DNA of 64,000 nucleotides from positions 152,680 to 216,679 of the forward strand of contig CAYFMT010000002.1 of the NCBI GenBank assembly GCA_964344305.1, in the 5' to 3' direction. Position 1 is the first letter of the stretch. Every line of letters begins with the position of its first letter. Made by a program: the position numbers and the translations under genes. Below are positions 43,716-53,123 of this stretch, piece by piece. The notes under the pieces are model-generated. The model did no database searches, had not been told where the DNA came from, and saw nothing but the letters and a program-made list of their open reading frames with translations. The DNA is from JABMOV01 sp964344305 (lineage in GTDB: Bacteria; Fidelibacterota; Marinisomatia; Marinisomatales; JABMOV01).

Positions 43716-45053
43716 TTAGTTTGTAAATAGTTCTTTCCATCTATGATTTAAATAGTAGAAATAAACACTGATGATCAATGTGATAATAAAAATAATTATG
43801 CATATCTTTGCTCTTGAAGGTTTGAATTTCTTTTCCGGAGTAGATGCATTGTCAAGTACCTGTAAAGTTGGAGTATCCTTCGCTTCCTTAATTTTTGCTT
43901 CTTCATATTGTTGAGTCAGGAAAATGAATATTTGGTTTTGAACCTCTACCATGCGTGACAATCGTAGATACTCAAGACCAAGATCCGGTACTTGTCCAAA
44001 TTTTGGAAGGAGAAAATCCTTATCTACACCAGTATTGAGATTGGTGAGTTGTGAATTCAGAAGTTCTATTTCTTGTATAAGATTGACTATGTCTGGGTGC
44101 TCATCTGGCAGGGATTCCTTTAATATCTCAAGTTTTACTTCATTTGCCATGATTTGAGACTTTATTGAAGCGGCAATACTAATGGCAGCACCGGTTTGTT
44201 CCTCCAGTGCAACAGCATTGTAGTCTTTCTGAAATTCATTGAGTGCATCTTCTGCTGCTTTAAGCTCTGTTTTATTTAGATTGTATCTTTCCTCAATAAA
44301 CTTCCTGTGGTTCACAGCACGTTCACTGTTCAGCATTTTGTTGACTTCATCCAGCTTATTGACATAGTACGTCGTTACATCCTTTGAAAGCGTTTTGCAA
44401 AACTCTTCTTCAACATTTGGATGAAACCAGGATGTGGTGGCCATGAATGCGATTTTAATAGTGCCTTCTTCTTCAATTTCGATTGACGTGTTTTCACTCA
44501 AAGCTTCAAGAGCTTCTTCCATAAACCTTGAGTTATAAAACTCCATCAACCCAAACTCATTTATAATAGCTTCTTTAATTAACCTCGATTCAAGAATTGC
44601 TACAAACGTCATGGATTGAGAATCAGATCCTCCTCCAAGAATATTCCCAAATGGTAGTGAAGATAGTGCTGCGGATAGATTGAGACCTGACTCCGAGGAT
44701 GGCGGCATGATGACTGCTACCGAACGATAGGTTAATGGGAGGGAGAATGCCAGTATCACCGCAGCAACGGAAGCAACTACTAAATTCCTAAATATCTTCC
44801 ACTTATAACTCCATAGGATATTAAATATCTCTCTCAAAGTAATATCCTCAGTTCTTGCAGTTTCTTTTCTGTCCTCTACTTCTCCTCCCCCAAGTACCCC
44901 ATACTTCTTCAAATCTGCAATGCGATTACGGAGTGTTTTTTCCGACAACCCCTGTTTTTCAGCAACCTTTTTACGTGCTTCCGGGTCATCCACAATTTTT
45001 GGGTGCTTTTGGACCAGTTCCAGTATTTTTTCTTCGTGTGGTGTAAGTTTCAT
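43716..45053 (-). CDS. Wzz-type chain-length determinant with an N-terminal winged-helix-like domain
   Basis: The 445-residue protein has a Wzz-like body. A first membrane helix (about 88-107) ends in SLPLTYRSVAVIMPP. A long periplasmic part with coiled-coil (about 230-345) follows, and a second helix lies near the C-terminus (about 417-437). Wzz proteins set the chain length of Wzy-polymerised glycans. Unusually, the cytoplasmic N-terminus (1-54) reads as a helix-turn-helix. HEEKILELVQKHP is the first helix, DPEARKKVAEKQGL the second, and SEKTLRNRIADLKKYGVLGG the third plus a wing start. A 15-residue acidic linker joins the two parts. The frame is continuous, so this is not a neighbouring gene run together. 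No tyrosine-kinase domain is present. Confidence 0.85.
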   Translation of the reverse strand: MKLTPHEEKILELVQKHPKIVDDPEARKKVAEKQGLSEKTLRNRIADLKKYGVLGGGEVEDRKETARTEDITLREIFNILWSYKWKIFRNLVVASVAAVILAFSLPLTYRSVAVIMPPSSESGLNLSAALSSLPFGNILGGGSDSQSMTFVAILESRLIKEAIINEFGLMEFYNSRFMEEALEALSENTSIEIEEEGTIKIAFMATTSWFHPNVEEEFCKTLSKDVTTYYVNKLDEVNKMLNSERAVNHRKFIEERYNLNKTELKAAEDALNEFQKDYNAVALEEQTGAAISIAASIKSQIMANEVKLEILKESLPDEHPDIVNLIQEIELLNSQLTNLNTGVDKDFLLPKFGQVPDLGLEYLRLSRMVEVQNQIFIFLTQQYEEAKIKEAKDTPTLQVLDNASTPEKKFKPSRAKICIIIFIITLIISVYFYYLNHRWKELFTN

Positions 45054-45054
45054 A

Positions 45055-46050
45055 TTATTTCGTTGCCGCTATATAAGTGAGGTAAAGAGAGGCAAATGCG
45101 GTGATGGTCTGCATGATACTGGCACCGCCAAATACCTTGCTGGTGAAGGATTCAGGGACATGCACTGTGGATCCAGGCAGGATGTTATTATTGTTAGATT
45201 TTTTTCCATTTAGTAATATCTCAGCACTTTTTTCAGATCCCTGTTTCACGCTTCCTCCAGCAAGGCTGATATAATCATCCATGGTATAGTCTGGATCATA
45301 TTTATAAGAGCCCGGGTAATGCACGTATCCCGTCACCCACACGACCTCTTCTGTGGCATGGACCTGATGGATCATTAAAGAAGATATTCCGTCCATAAAC
45401 GGAACGTGAATCCTGTCCCCCATTTCAATCATGGGATTATTCATCAATTCACCGTCGAGAAAATATTCTTCTATTGAAACGATTCTGGCGGTTTTGTCCG
45501 CTTTTATGATGTTGATTCGATTCACATCCGCATAAGGGTGCACACCATTGGCTGACTTCAATACAGTCCACAAACGCTGGGTGGCTGTTACTTCTGTGTG
45601 ACCGGGACTGTAAACCGCACCTGTTACAGGGATGAGAAATGAGCGAACATCCATAAGTGACACATGAACCTTGCTGTTTTTATACTGGTTCTGGATCAAT
45701 GATGTGACTCCGGCAATTGCCGATTCCAGTGTCTGTCCAGACACATAAATTTTCCCCGCAGAAGGAATAAGCAAATCACCTGTGGGAGTCACGGTTAATG
45801 TAAACACCATATGCGTGGATGAAATGATATCAATTCCCATCACATCCCCGGGACCCAGTAAATAGGTTGTAGGATCAATCTCCTTCTCCAAAGAAACAGA
45901 AGAAGACATGAGAGATTGCTCGATGGTTTGATCCTCAAGCGGTTCATCCACTTTTCTTGTGTCAACCCCACCATACTGGGTCGGTATCACCTGAGAAAAT
46001 ATGATCCCAACTGCAAGAACCAATGTAAGAATGATGTTATTCCGTTTCAT
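45055..46050 (-). CDS. Polysaccharide export protein (Wza-like, SLBB domains)
   Basis: The protein (about 331 residues) has a signal peptide starting MKRNNIILTLVLAVGIIFSQ without an obvious lipobox. The polysaccharide export domain begins YLLGPGDVMGIDIISS (about 65-80). Two SLBB-like ubiquitin-fold segments follow, at VTGAVYSPGHTEVTATQRLW and VTGYVHYPGSYKYDPDYTMD, then a C-terminal hydrophobic helix. Such proteins form the outer-membrane or periplasm-spanning exit for the glycan. The chosen ATG (46048-46050) overlaps rfbB by 14 bases; a start ten codons upstream is possible but lacks a signal-peptide layout. Confidence 0.88.
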   Translation of the reverse strand: MKRNNIILTLVLAVGIIFSQVIPTQYGGVDTRKVDEPLEDQTIEQSLMSSSVSLEKEIDPTTYLLGPGDVMGIDIISSTHMVFTLTVTPTGDLLIPSAGKIYVSGQTLESAIAGVTSLIQNQYKNSKVHVSLMDVRSFLIPVTGAVYSPGHTEVTATQRLWTVLKSANGVHPYADVNRINIIKADKTARIVSIEEYFLDGELMNNPMIEMGDRIHVPFMDGISSLMIHQVHATEEVVWVTGYVHYPGSYKYDPDYTMDDYISLAGGSVKQGSEKSAEILLNGKKSNNNNILPGSTVHVPESFTSKVFGGASIMQTITAFASLYLTYIAATK

Positions 46051-47101
46051 ACTGAGCCTTATAATAATCGCGGTACTCACCGGTTTTGATCACATTGCAC
46101 CAGGATTCATTCTCCAGATACCAGTTGATGGTATCCTTTATCCCTGTCTGAAATGTGTGTTTCGGGTACCACCCCAGTTCATTCTTGATTTTCGTGGCAT
46201 CAATAGCATAACGGAAATCATGCCCGGGGCGATCTTTCACAAAGGTAATAAGTTCGCGGTACGTGCCCCCATTTCGAGGTCTAATCTCATCCAGGATATT
46301 GCAGATGGTTTCGACAATTTCCAAATTTTTGATCTCATTATTCCCACCAATATTGTATGTCTCACCGATGGTTCCCATTTTGATCACATGGAGGATGGCT
46401 TCACAATGATCTTCCACATAGAGCCAGTCCCTCACATTCTGCCCATCGCCATACACCGGAAGTGGTTTCCCTTCCAGTGAATTCAAAATCATCAAAGGAA
46501 TTAATTTCTCAGGAAACTGATACGGACCATAATTATTAGAGCAATTCGTCAGGAGTACCGGTAACCCAAATGTCCGGTGCCAGGCTCTGACCAAATGGTC
46601 CGAGGATGCTTTGGATGCGGAATAGGGCGAGCTCGGGTCGTAGGATGTGGTTTCGGTAAAATACCCATGGTCTCCCAGAGATCCGTACACTTCATCCGTG
46701 GACACATGGTGAAACCGGAAATCATGTTTCCCTTTTCCATCCAGCGTGGAAAAATAATCCAGAGATTCCTTTAACAGAATATACGTCCCGGTAATATTGG
46801 TCTGAATAAACTCACCGGGACCGCTGATGGACCGATCCACATGGCTTTCTGCTGCAAAATTCACCACTATATCAGGGGAAAATTCCGTAAATATTTTTCT
46901 CACCACATTCTCATCACAGATATCGCCCTGTACAAAATGGTATCGATCAGATGTTTCAATAGATGACAGGTTTGCCGGGTTACCGGCATAGGTCAATTTG
47001 TCCAGATTAATGATGCGTGAATCAGGCATGGATTTATGAATATACTGGACGAAATTTGACCCAATAAATCCGCTGCCACCTGTAACAAAAAATGTCTTCA
47101 T
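46037..47101 (-). CDS. rfbB: dTDP-glucose 4,6-dehydratase
   Basis: RfbB (RmlB) converts dTDP-glucose to dTDP-4-keto-6-deoxyglucose. The 354-residue short-chain dehydrogenase has the NAD motif TGGSGFIGSNF (7-17). It has the catalytic triad regions STDEVYG (Asp136, Glu137) and YSASKASSDH (Tyr160, Lys164), and AAESHVDRSI. It directly abuts rfbC (stop and start adjacent). The thymidylyltransferase RfbA and reductase RfbD are not in the window. Confidence 0.95.
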   Translation of the reverse strand: MKTFFVTGGSGFIGSNFVQYIHKSMPDSRIINLDKLTYAGNPANLSSIETSDRYHFVQGDICDENVVRKIFTEFSPDIVVNFAAESHVDRSISGPGEFIQTNITGTYILLKESLDYFSTLDGKGKHDFRFHHVSTDEVYGSLGDHGYFTETTSYDPSSPYSASKASSDHLVRAWHRTFGLPVLLTNCSNNYGPYQFPEKLIPLMILNSLEGKPLPVYGDGQNVRDWLYVEDHCEAILHVIKMGTIGETYNIGGNNEIKNLEIVETICNILDEIRPRNGGTYRELITFVKDRPGHDFRYAIDATKIKNELGWYPKHTFQTGIKDTINWYLENESWCNVIKTGEYRDYYKAQYETE

Positions 47102-47650
47102 TTATGTAAACAACCGTTCCTGTTTTACGTTTTTAATTCCGGGATGCTTCGAATCCTTGTCCGAAATGAGTGGATCATCCAGAGGCCATGGAATGTCCAG
47201 ATCAGGATCATCCCAGCGTAAACCATATTCATCCTCTGGATGGTAAACATCCGTGCATTTATATTGAAAAATGGCTGATTCACTCAACACACAGTACCCA
47301 TGGGCAAATCCTTCAGGCACGTATACAGATCGATGATTTTCATCAGACATCTCAACTCCGACCCATTGACCAAAGGTTGATGATGACTGACGTAAATCCA
47401 CTGCCACATCCCATACTTTCCCCAGTGGGACCGTCACCAGCTTTCCCTGAGGAAAATTCAGCTGGTAATGCAACCCGCGCAGAACCCCAAAAGATGATTT
47501 TGCCTGGTTCTCCTGGACAAAGGAAACAGGAAGATCATTTTCCAGGAAAACAGATTCTTTATATGACTCGTAGAAATACCCACGATCATCACCGTGTACC
47601 GCCGGCTCGATAATCTTCACATCCGGAATTTCTGTGGAATAAATCTTCAT
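47102..47650 (-). CDS. rfbC: dTDP-4-dehydrorhamnose 3,5-epimerase
   Basis: RfbC (RmlC) epimerises dTDP-4-keto-6-deoxyglucose on the route to dTDP-L-rhamnose. The 182-residue cupin has DDRGYFYESYKE and the catalytic His61 in GVLRGLHYQLNFPQGK. It also has the VYVPEGFAHGYCVLSE segment. It overlaps ugd by four bases (ATGA) and abuts rfbB. With rfbB it suggests a rhamnose-type sugar, provided rfbA and rfbD exist elsewhere. Confidence 0.95.
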   Translation of the reverse strand: MKIYSTEIPDVKIIEPAVHGDDRGYFYESYKESVFLENDLPVSFVQENQAKSSFGVLRGLHYQLNFPQGKLVTVPLGKVWDVAVDLRQSSSTFGQWVGVEMSDENHRSVYVPEGFAHGYCVLSESAIFQYKCTDVYHPEDEYGLRWDDPDLDIPWPLDDPLISDKDSKHPGIKNVKQERLFT

Positions 47651-48960
47651 TCTACTTTCTTTTTGCGACCGACATTATCGTATGCAAATCCCTGGCGTTC
47701 CAATTCTGTCATACTGAGGATATTCCGTGTATCCAGAATAGTTTTTTCTTTCACCAGTGTGGATAACTCCCGCAGATCAAGTCCCCTGAACTCGTTCCAT
47801 TCCGTCATGATGGCGACACCATGGGCATCCCTTACAGCCTCCTGCCAGGTATTGCAGAATTCCACCTGTGGAAACTGTTCTTTCATATTCTCATTTGAAA
47901 TGGGATCATAGGCTTTTACTGTTGCACCAGACTGTAACGCTCTCTGGATCAATTCAATGGCGGATGAATCACGAATATCATCTGTATTTGGTTTGAAACT
48001 CAATCCCAACACCGACACGGTTTTACCGGTCAACTCACCACCCATTAATGTTTTCAGCTTATCCACCATCCTGTTCTTTTGGAATTGATTTGCATCCACG
48101 GCTGCCTGGATGGTCCTCAAATCCTCGCCCAATCCATGAGCCAAATGTACCAATGCTTTTGTGTCCTTTGGAAAACATGATCCACCAAAGCCCGGGCCCG
48201 GATGTAGAAACTTGGATGAAATACGACCATCCGTGCCCATGGCTCTTGCCACGGTATGGACATCCGCTCCCACCGCTTCACAGATATTGGCCACCTCATT
48301 GATGTAACTGATTTTCAATGCCAGAAATGCATTGCTGGCATATTTAATCATTTCAGCTGTGGGTACATTTGTGTGTACCATAGGGGTTTCATTGATATAC
48401 AGCGGTCGATACACATCCCTTAGGATGTCAAAAGCCTTCTCTGATGTGGCTCCAATAACCACACGATCCGGTCTTAGAAAATCATTAACGGCAGCACCTT
48501 CCCGTAAAAATTCCGGATTGGAAACATAATCAAATTCCATATCCGAAATGGATGATATAATGCGTATGATTTCTTCACCTGTCCCGACGGGAACAGTACT
48601 CTTTGTACAAATTACCTTATACCTGTCCAGGTTATCAGCAATGGTGTCTGCCACAGCATACACGGCTGATAGATCGGCAGACCCATCTTCTGATTCCGGT
48701 GTACCAACAGCAATAAAAACAACATCTGCAGATTGAATAGCAGATGGAACATCGTCAGAAAAGGACAACCGACCGGCCTGTACATTTCTGTCCACCACTT
48801 CCTTAAGCCCGGGCTCATAAATGGGAATGATACCGTTTTCCAGATCCTTGATCTTATCTTTGGCAATATCGGCACAGATCACATGGTGGCCAAAGTCAGA
48901 AATACCGGCACCGCTAACCAACCCGACATATCCGGTGCCAATAAAGGTAATTCTTTTCAT
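47647..48960 (-). CDS. ugd: UDP-glucose 6-dehydrogenase
   Basis: Ugd oxidises UDP-glucose to UDP-glucuronate with two NAD+. The 437-residue protein has the N-terminal Rossmann motif GTGYVGLVSGAGISDFG and NPEFLREGAAVNDFLRPDRV. The active-site lysine region is TAEMIKYASNAF (Lys206), and the catalytic Cys262 is in PGFGGSCFPKDTKAL. The C-terminal domain has GLSFKPNTDDIRDSS. The motif set fits UDP-glucose dehydrogenase better than UDP-GlcNAc dehydrogenase. It starts the glycan operon, 59 bases after the VWA gene. Confidence 0.93.
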   Translation of the reverse strand: MKRITFIGTGYVGLVSGAGISDFGHHVICADIAKDKIKDLENGIIPIYEPGLKEVVDRNVQAGRLSFSDDVPSAIQSADVVFIAVGTPESEDGSADLSAVYAVADTIADNLDRYKVICTKSTVPVGTGEEIIRIISSISDMEFDYVSNPEFLREGAAVNDFLRPDRVVIGATSEKAFDILRDVYRPLYINETPMVHTNVPTAEMIKYASNAFLALKISYINEVANICEAVGADVHTVARAMGTDGRISSKFLHPGPGFGGSCFPKDTKALVHLAHGLGEDLRTIQAAVDANQFQKNRMVDKLKTLMGGELTGKTVSVLGLSFKPNTDDIRDSSAIELIQRALQSGATVKAYDPISNENMKEQFPQVEFCNTWQEAVRDAHGVAIMTEWNEFRGLDLRELSTLVKEKTILDTRNILSMTELERQGFAYDNVGRKKKVE

Positions 48961-48993
48961 AAATCTCTCATATTAAGGTTCAAAAACTACGGG

Positions 48994-49012
48994 TATTCAC
49001 TCATGGTGAATA
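48994..49012 (-). other. Stem-loop between the VWA gene and ugd
   Basis: A perfect 7-base inverted repeat (TATTCAC and GTGAATA, loop of five) lies just after the stop of the VWA gene and before ugd. Five T residues occur only about eight bases further on in the minus-strand direction. It is therefore a weak terminator candidate or part of the glycan-operon control region. Confidence 0.3.
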
Positions 49013-49019
49013 AGGTTAA

Positions 49020-51131
49020 TTACATGAGCCCTTTCAGACGCCGCAGGGACCATTCAGTTCCAAGCAGAATCAGGATTATAAGTAAAGACCACCACGATTC
49101 TGTGGGAATAAACCGAATGGTTGACTTTTGAATGCTCATCTTAGATTGGAGTGCTTCAGTCATATTATTCCGTTTTTCCCATGTATAAAATTCTCCGCCA
49201 GACTCTTCGGATATGGATTTAAGAACTCTGCCATTTACAAACACATTGTTCAATTCAACCTGGCTCTCATTGACGTGGTAGCTTCCTGCCTGTCTTGATA
49301 CAACATTCTGCGATGTCATCTGGATTTCAAACTCGTACTTCCCTGGAGTAGACGCCCAGTAAGCACCCTCCCATCTTTCTTTTAGCGAGTTGTATTGGAA
49401 GTCATAGGTATTCACCTGCACGCTGTCCTTCCACAGCGTAAGAGATACATCTGAAAATGGTGATGAATCCCCACCAATCCTGTTTCCCGTGATTTTAATC
49501 TCCTCACCCTGCTGATAGGATTCCTTGTTCAGTCGGAAAAAGAGATCCTGATCCCCGCCCGTCTTCATAAGCCAGGCAATCATACCGTTGAATAGACTTT
49601 CTGAAAGATGTTCATCGCCACTATACAACATTTTGTAAAACATGTGAGATATGGTTGACGTGGACCAGACAGCAGATCGCAGGTTTTCCTTTTCATTCAA
49701 CATGAGGACAGGGATACCGGAAACTGGAAAATCCAGAAGAGACCAGGACTCATCTGATGTGGAAATAATATTATATTGAGCTGTAAATGGTGGGAAAACC
49801 ACCTGTTCTCCATCAGCAGTTATTGCAGGGATATACACTGGCAGTTTATTCACATGGTCCGTCATGCGAACTTCCCATGGTTCAGTTGCATCAAGGGAAT
49901 CGGAAATAGGCTGAAGCCTTGATTGAACCAGCGGAAGGATGGATTCAACCTGATTCTTTTGGAGATTTGGGCCGTTTATCCACAAAACAGCTGATGATTG
50001 CGATGCTATTTTTCTGGCCAAGATGCGCTGGGTCCTGGGTTGAAGTGGTTTTAATGGGTAATTCTCAAAAACCATTAAATCATAGGATGTTGGCCAGAAA
50101 TTCTTCATGTCGGATTCATACCCAGGGGAATCCTGAATAATATGTGTCAATTCGACTCTTGGTTGTTTTCGAAGCCATCGTTTTAACAGGGATGTGTTCA
50201 CTGATGGACCACCCGTGATTATGGCAATATGGTATTCGTCCTTCAGGACGGACACATCAAATACCTGTCTGTTATTCTTGATGTTGATTTCTTCTGACAG
50301 GGATGAAACTGACACACGATAGGAGTTCACACCCAGTTCATCCGGTGAAAAATGGAAACTGACTCTGGTTTGACTTCCATTCCCATGTAGACGAATGAAT
50401 TTTGATCCCAATAATTCTTTTCCACTTTCGAGGCTTACATTTAATCGCTCGTCTATGGGTCCAAAACCTGCCACGGTCACGGTGGCAACAATATCATCCC
50501 CTTTGATGGTTATGGTTGGGGCATCTATGGATTGAATCGCCACATCTACCATAGGGGTTGTATCTCCCACCGCAAGTGTCATGATGGGTATCCCTACATC
50601 GCTGGATTCAGAAACAGGATCCAGTCCCTGCGTTGCCTGACCGTCCGTTACCAGAACGGCGCCACCCACACCATAAGGTTTTTTCTCACGAAGAAACTTG
50701 AGAACTTTACCTAAATCCGTGGCCATCCCGGTTCCGGTTATCTCGGCATAGGTTGCTTCATCCTCCACGTCACCACTAAACGGATAAATATGGTAGAGGA
50801 TATTGAGCTGATCGAACCGTTGTAAAAGATTTTGCAGGCCATTGTTGATGGTTGTGTTGGAAATATTCGTGTGGTAATTCATGCTCAGGGAATTGTCCAC
50901 AAACACGTACCAGGGTAATTCCCGTTCCACTGCTCTGTTATTGGTCAACCTTGGCTGCATTAATCCAACTATCAGGCTGACAAAAATAAGCGATCGTAAA
51001 AAATAGATCCATCGAATAGGCTTGTCATTCCAGATAAAACGGATGACCCAGTACAATGAAAGAACCCCTATGATAAACAGTACCCAGAATCCTAAATCCG
51101 GATTCCGTAAAAAATCCAGCGCGATCTTCAA
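49020..51131 (-). CDS. Membrane-anchored von Willebrand factor A domain protein
   Basis: The 703-residue protein has two N-terminal membrane helices (about 13-32 and 41-60). A VWA domain follows with an intact MIDAS motif DNSLS in WYVFVDNSLSMNY and GGAVLVTDGQATQG. Next comes a beta-rich region and then a glutamine-amidotransferase-like fold region (about 290-410, YHIAIITGGPSVNTSLLKRW) with no evident catalytic cysteine. One last membrane helix (about 680-696) precedes RRLKG. Related large VWA proteins occur in BatA-like aerotolerance and regulatory clusters, but the specific role is unknown. It overlaps the tsaD stop by four bases. Confidence 0.8.
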   Translation of the reverse strand: MKIALDFLRNPDLGFWVLFIIGVLSLYWVIRFIWNDKPIRWIYFLRSLIFVSLIVGLMQPRLTNNRAVERELPWYVFVDNSLSMNYHTNISNTTINNGLQNLLQRFDQLNILYHIYPFSGDVEDEATYAEITGTGMATDLGKVLKFLREKKPYGVGGAVLVTDGQATQGLDPVSESSDVGIPIMTLAVGDTTPMVDVAIQSIDAPTITIKGDDIVATVTVAGFGPIDERLNVSLESGKELLGSKFIRLHGNGSQTRVSFHFSPDELGVNSYRVSVSSLSEEINIKNNRQVFDVSVLKDEYHIAIITGGPSVNTSLLKRWLRKQPRVELTHIIQDSPGYESDMKNFWPTSYDLMVFENYPLKPLQPRTQRILARKIASQSSAVLWINGPNLQKNQVESILPLVQSRLQPISDSLDATEPWEVRMTDHVNKLPVYIPAITADGEQVVFPPFTAQYNIISTSDESWSLLDFPVSGIPVLMLNEKENLRSAVWSTSTISHMFYKMLYSGDEHLSESLFNGMIAWLMKTGGDQDLFFRLNKESYQQGEEIKITGNRIGGDSSPFSDVSLTLWKDSVQVNTYDFQYNSLKERWEGAYWASTPGKYEFEIQMTSQNVVSRQAGSYHVNESQVELNNVFVNGRVLKSISEESGGEFYTWEKRNNMTEALQSKMSIQKSTIRFIPTESWWSLLIILILLGTEWSLRRLKGLM

Positions 51132-52117
51132 GAAATTTTCATATTGGGTTGAATGTCAAAATCCATGGTGGATGTCTCCCCGGACTTCAGTTTCAGCTCT
51201 CCCAGGTATGCAACCATGGCAGCATTATCCGTACAATACACAAGATCAGGGAAAACCACGCGATGCCCTTCCAGGGAATCCTTGATGGATTGTCGCAATC
51301 CCTTATTCGCCGCCACCCCTCCAGCTACTACTGCTGTTTTCGCGTTGGCTGTTTTCACCGCATTCACGAGTTTGTATGTTAGGATATCGACTATGGCCTG
51401 CTGATAGCTTGAAGCAATATCCTTCAGGGAATGGGTTTTTTCTGTCACCTGTTTATCCATGAAATACAGTAAAGATGTTTTCAATCCACTAAAGCTAAAC
51501 TCGTAATTATCCGGCTCCATGAATGATCGAGGAAAGGTGATTGCATCCCGCTTCCCACCCTCCGCTGCTTTTTGGATGGCAGGACCTCCAGGATAACCTA
51601 GACCAAGAATTCGTGCGCCCTTATCAAACGCTTCTCCGGCTGCATCATCCCTTGTTTGACCCATTAATTCATAATTACCTATATCCATCACATTCCATAT
51701 TTGTGTATGTCCGCCTGAAACCAGAAGGCACACAAACGGGAAGTCTAACGTGGGGTCTGCAAGAAAGTTCGCAAAGATATGTGCTTCCAGATGATTTACA
51801 CCAACAATGGGAACTTGATTTCCAAAAGCCAGTCCTTTGGCAAACATGACACCGGTGAGAAGCGTACCCGCCAGTCCGGGACCCTGCGTTACAGCAATGC
51901 CATCGATTTCATCAAGGGATACATTTCCCTGAGTCAGTGCTTCATCGACAATTCTGTTTAGCAGTCTCTCGTGCTCCCGTGAAGCCATCTCCGGTACAAC
52001 ACCACCGTATAGACGATGGATATCCTGCGAACTTATGACACTGGATCTAATCTGTCCATTTTCACAGACAGCCGCTGCCGTTTCATCACAGGATGTCTCT
52101 ATGCCAAGAACGATCAA
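51128..52117 (-). CDS. tsaD: tRNA N6-adenosine threonylcarbamoyltransferase TsaD
   Basis: TsaD transfers the threonylcarbamoyl group to A37 of ANN-decoding tRNAs, working with TsaB and TsaE. The 329-residue ASKHA-fold protein starts GIETSCDETAAAV. It has the metal-binding HxxxH in NHLEAHIFANF (His109, His113), LVSGGHTQIW, AGEAFDKGARILGLGYPGGP, GGVAANKGLR and YCTDNAAMVAYLG. It overlaps ybbR and the VWA gene by ATGA at each end. Confidence 0.97.
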   Translation of the reverse strand: MIVLGIETSCDETAAAVCENGQIRSSVISSQDIHRLYGGVVPEMASREHERLLNRIVDEALTQGNVSLDEIDGIAVTQGPGLAGTLLTGVMFAKGLAFGNQVPIVGVNHLEAHIFANFLADPTLDFPFVCLLVSGGHTQIWNVMDIGNYELMGQTRDDAAGEAFDKGARILGLGYPGGPAIQKAAEGGKRDAITFPRSFMEPDNYEFSFSGLKTSLLYFMDKQVTEKTHSLKDIASSYQQAIVDILTYKLVNAVKTANAKTAVVAGGVAANKGLRQSIKDSLEGHRVVFPDLVYCTDNAAMVAYLGELKLKSGETSTMDFDIQPNMKIS

Positions 52118-53091
52118 TTGGCTTCCCGTGTAACCACCAACTCCAGGTTTCGCGGTGACAGATCTTGCCAGGTCATCCCGGTTGGAACACGAACCCTTGG
52201 TTCATAAAACTGGGTTTGATTGTTCCACTGCTCACGAAAATCTATGGTCACACGGATATCGTCTTCAGTGGCATTTTCTATCATGTTCACTCCGCCAACA
52301 AGGGTAAGAGATACGGTTCGAGGGTTCACAAACACACGGAACCCATCAGGCACACGGATCACATCCACTGGGATATCTCCAACAATCCGTTCGCTGATCG
52401 CCTGAATATCCATGGCATACTGCACTGAAAGGTTGGACAATTCAATGACGGGATTGTCAACAATCAGATTAATTCGATCCTGCACGGGGTACTGTAGGTT
52501 AAGGAGTGTGTCTGGTTCCGTCTCAATATAGGTAATGGTCTGAACGGTTTCCTTCGGACCTGCAATTTCAACCTGATCCGGGTTAAACTGTACTCGTCCT
52601 ACCTGGATATATCCAGGCGTTGTATTGACACGAATTCGGGATTGAATGGGGACTTTCTTTACCAGGTATTCATCCAGTACGATATGTACCTCCCTGGGAT
52701 AAATCACCTCAATGTAATTGATATCAAATGCGCTGGGGATCACCACTTTTTGCGGGTATTGAGCAAAATATTCGTTCAGGATAAACTCGTGTTCTTCGGA
52801 AATGCGTTCCAGGTCCAGTACAAGCTTGAATTCTTCGTAAAAATCCTTGAGAAGCCATGCCTTGAACAAGGCCCTTCCCGTCCCGGAAAATCGTACTTGA
52901 GCAGATGCCGGTGCCTCCTCCTTCAAAGCCTTTTTTGCACTGAGGTTGCGTGCCTCCACCGGGACATCGATAATAAATGTGAAACGATCATCGCTCACCA
53001 CGAATATCCATAATAGAAACGCCAGTCCTATGGCTCCCAATCGAAGCACAATGGACTGGCGTTCCAGGAAATCAGAAATCCGGGAAAACAC
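52114..53091 (-). CDS. YbbR-like domain protein
   Basis: The 325-residue protein has one N-terminal membrane helix (about 15-32, LRLGAIGLAFLLWIFVVSDD). Three to four YbbR-type beta repeats of about 80 residues follow, with motifs such as FIIDVPVEARNLS, VPIQSRIRVNTTPGYIQVG, and GDIPVDVIRVPDGFRVFVNP. YbbR (CdaR) proteins act outside the membrane and can control the diadenylate cyclase CdaA, which is not encoded beside it here. It overlaps tsaD by ATGA. Confidence 0.88.
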   Translation of the reverse strand: MFSRISDFLERQSIVLRLGAIGLAFLLWIFVVSDDRFTFIIDVPVEARNLSAKKALKEEAPASAQVRFSGTGRALFKAWLLKDFYEEFKLVLDLERISEEHEFILNEYFAQYPQKVVIPSAFDINYIEVIYPREVHIVLDEYLVKKVPIQSRIRVNTTPGYIQVGRVQFNPDQVEIAGPKETVQTITYIETEPDTLLNLQYPVQDRINLIVDNPVIELSNLSVQYAMDIQAISERIVGDIPVDVIRVPDGFRVFVNPRTVSLTLVGGVNMIENATEDDIRVTIDFREQWNNQTQFYEPRVRVPTGMTWQDLSPRNLELVVTREAN

Positions 53092-53123
53092 TATTTAATC
53101 TCCCGTTAGCCGATCTCGTTGCA

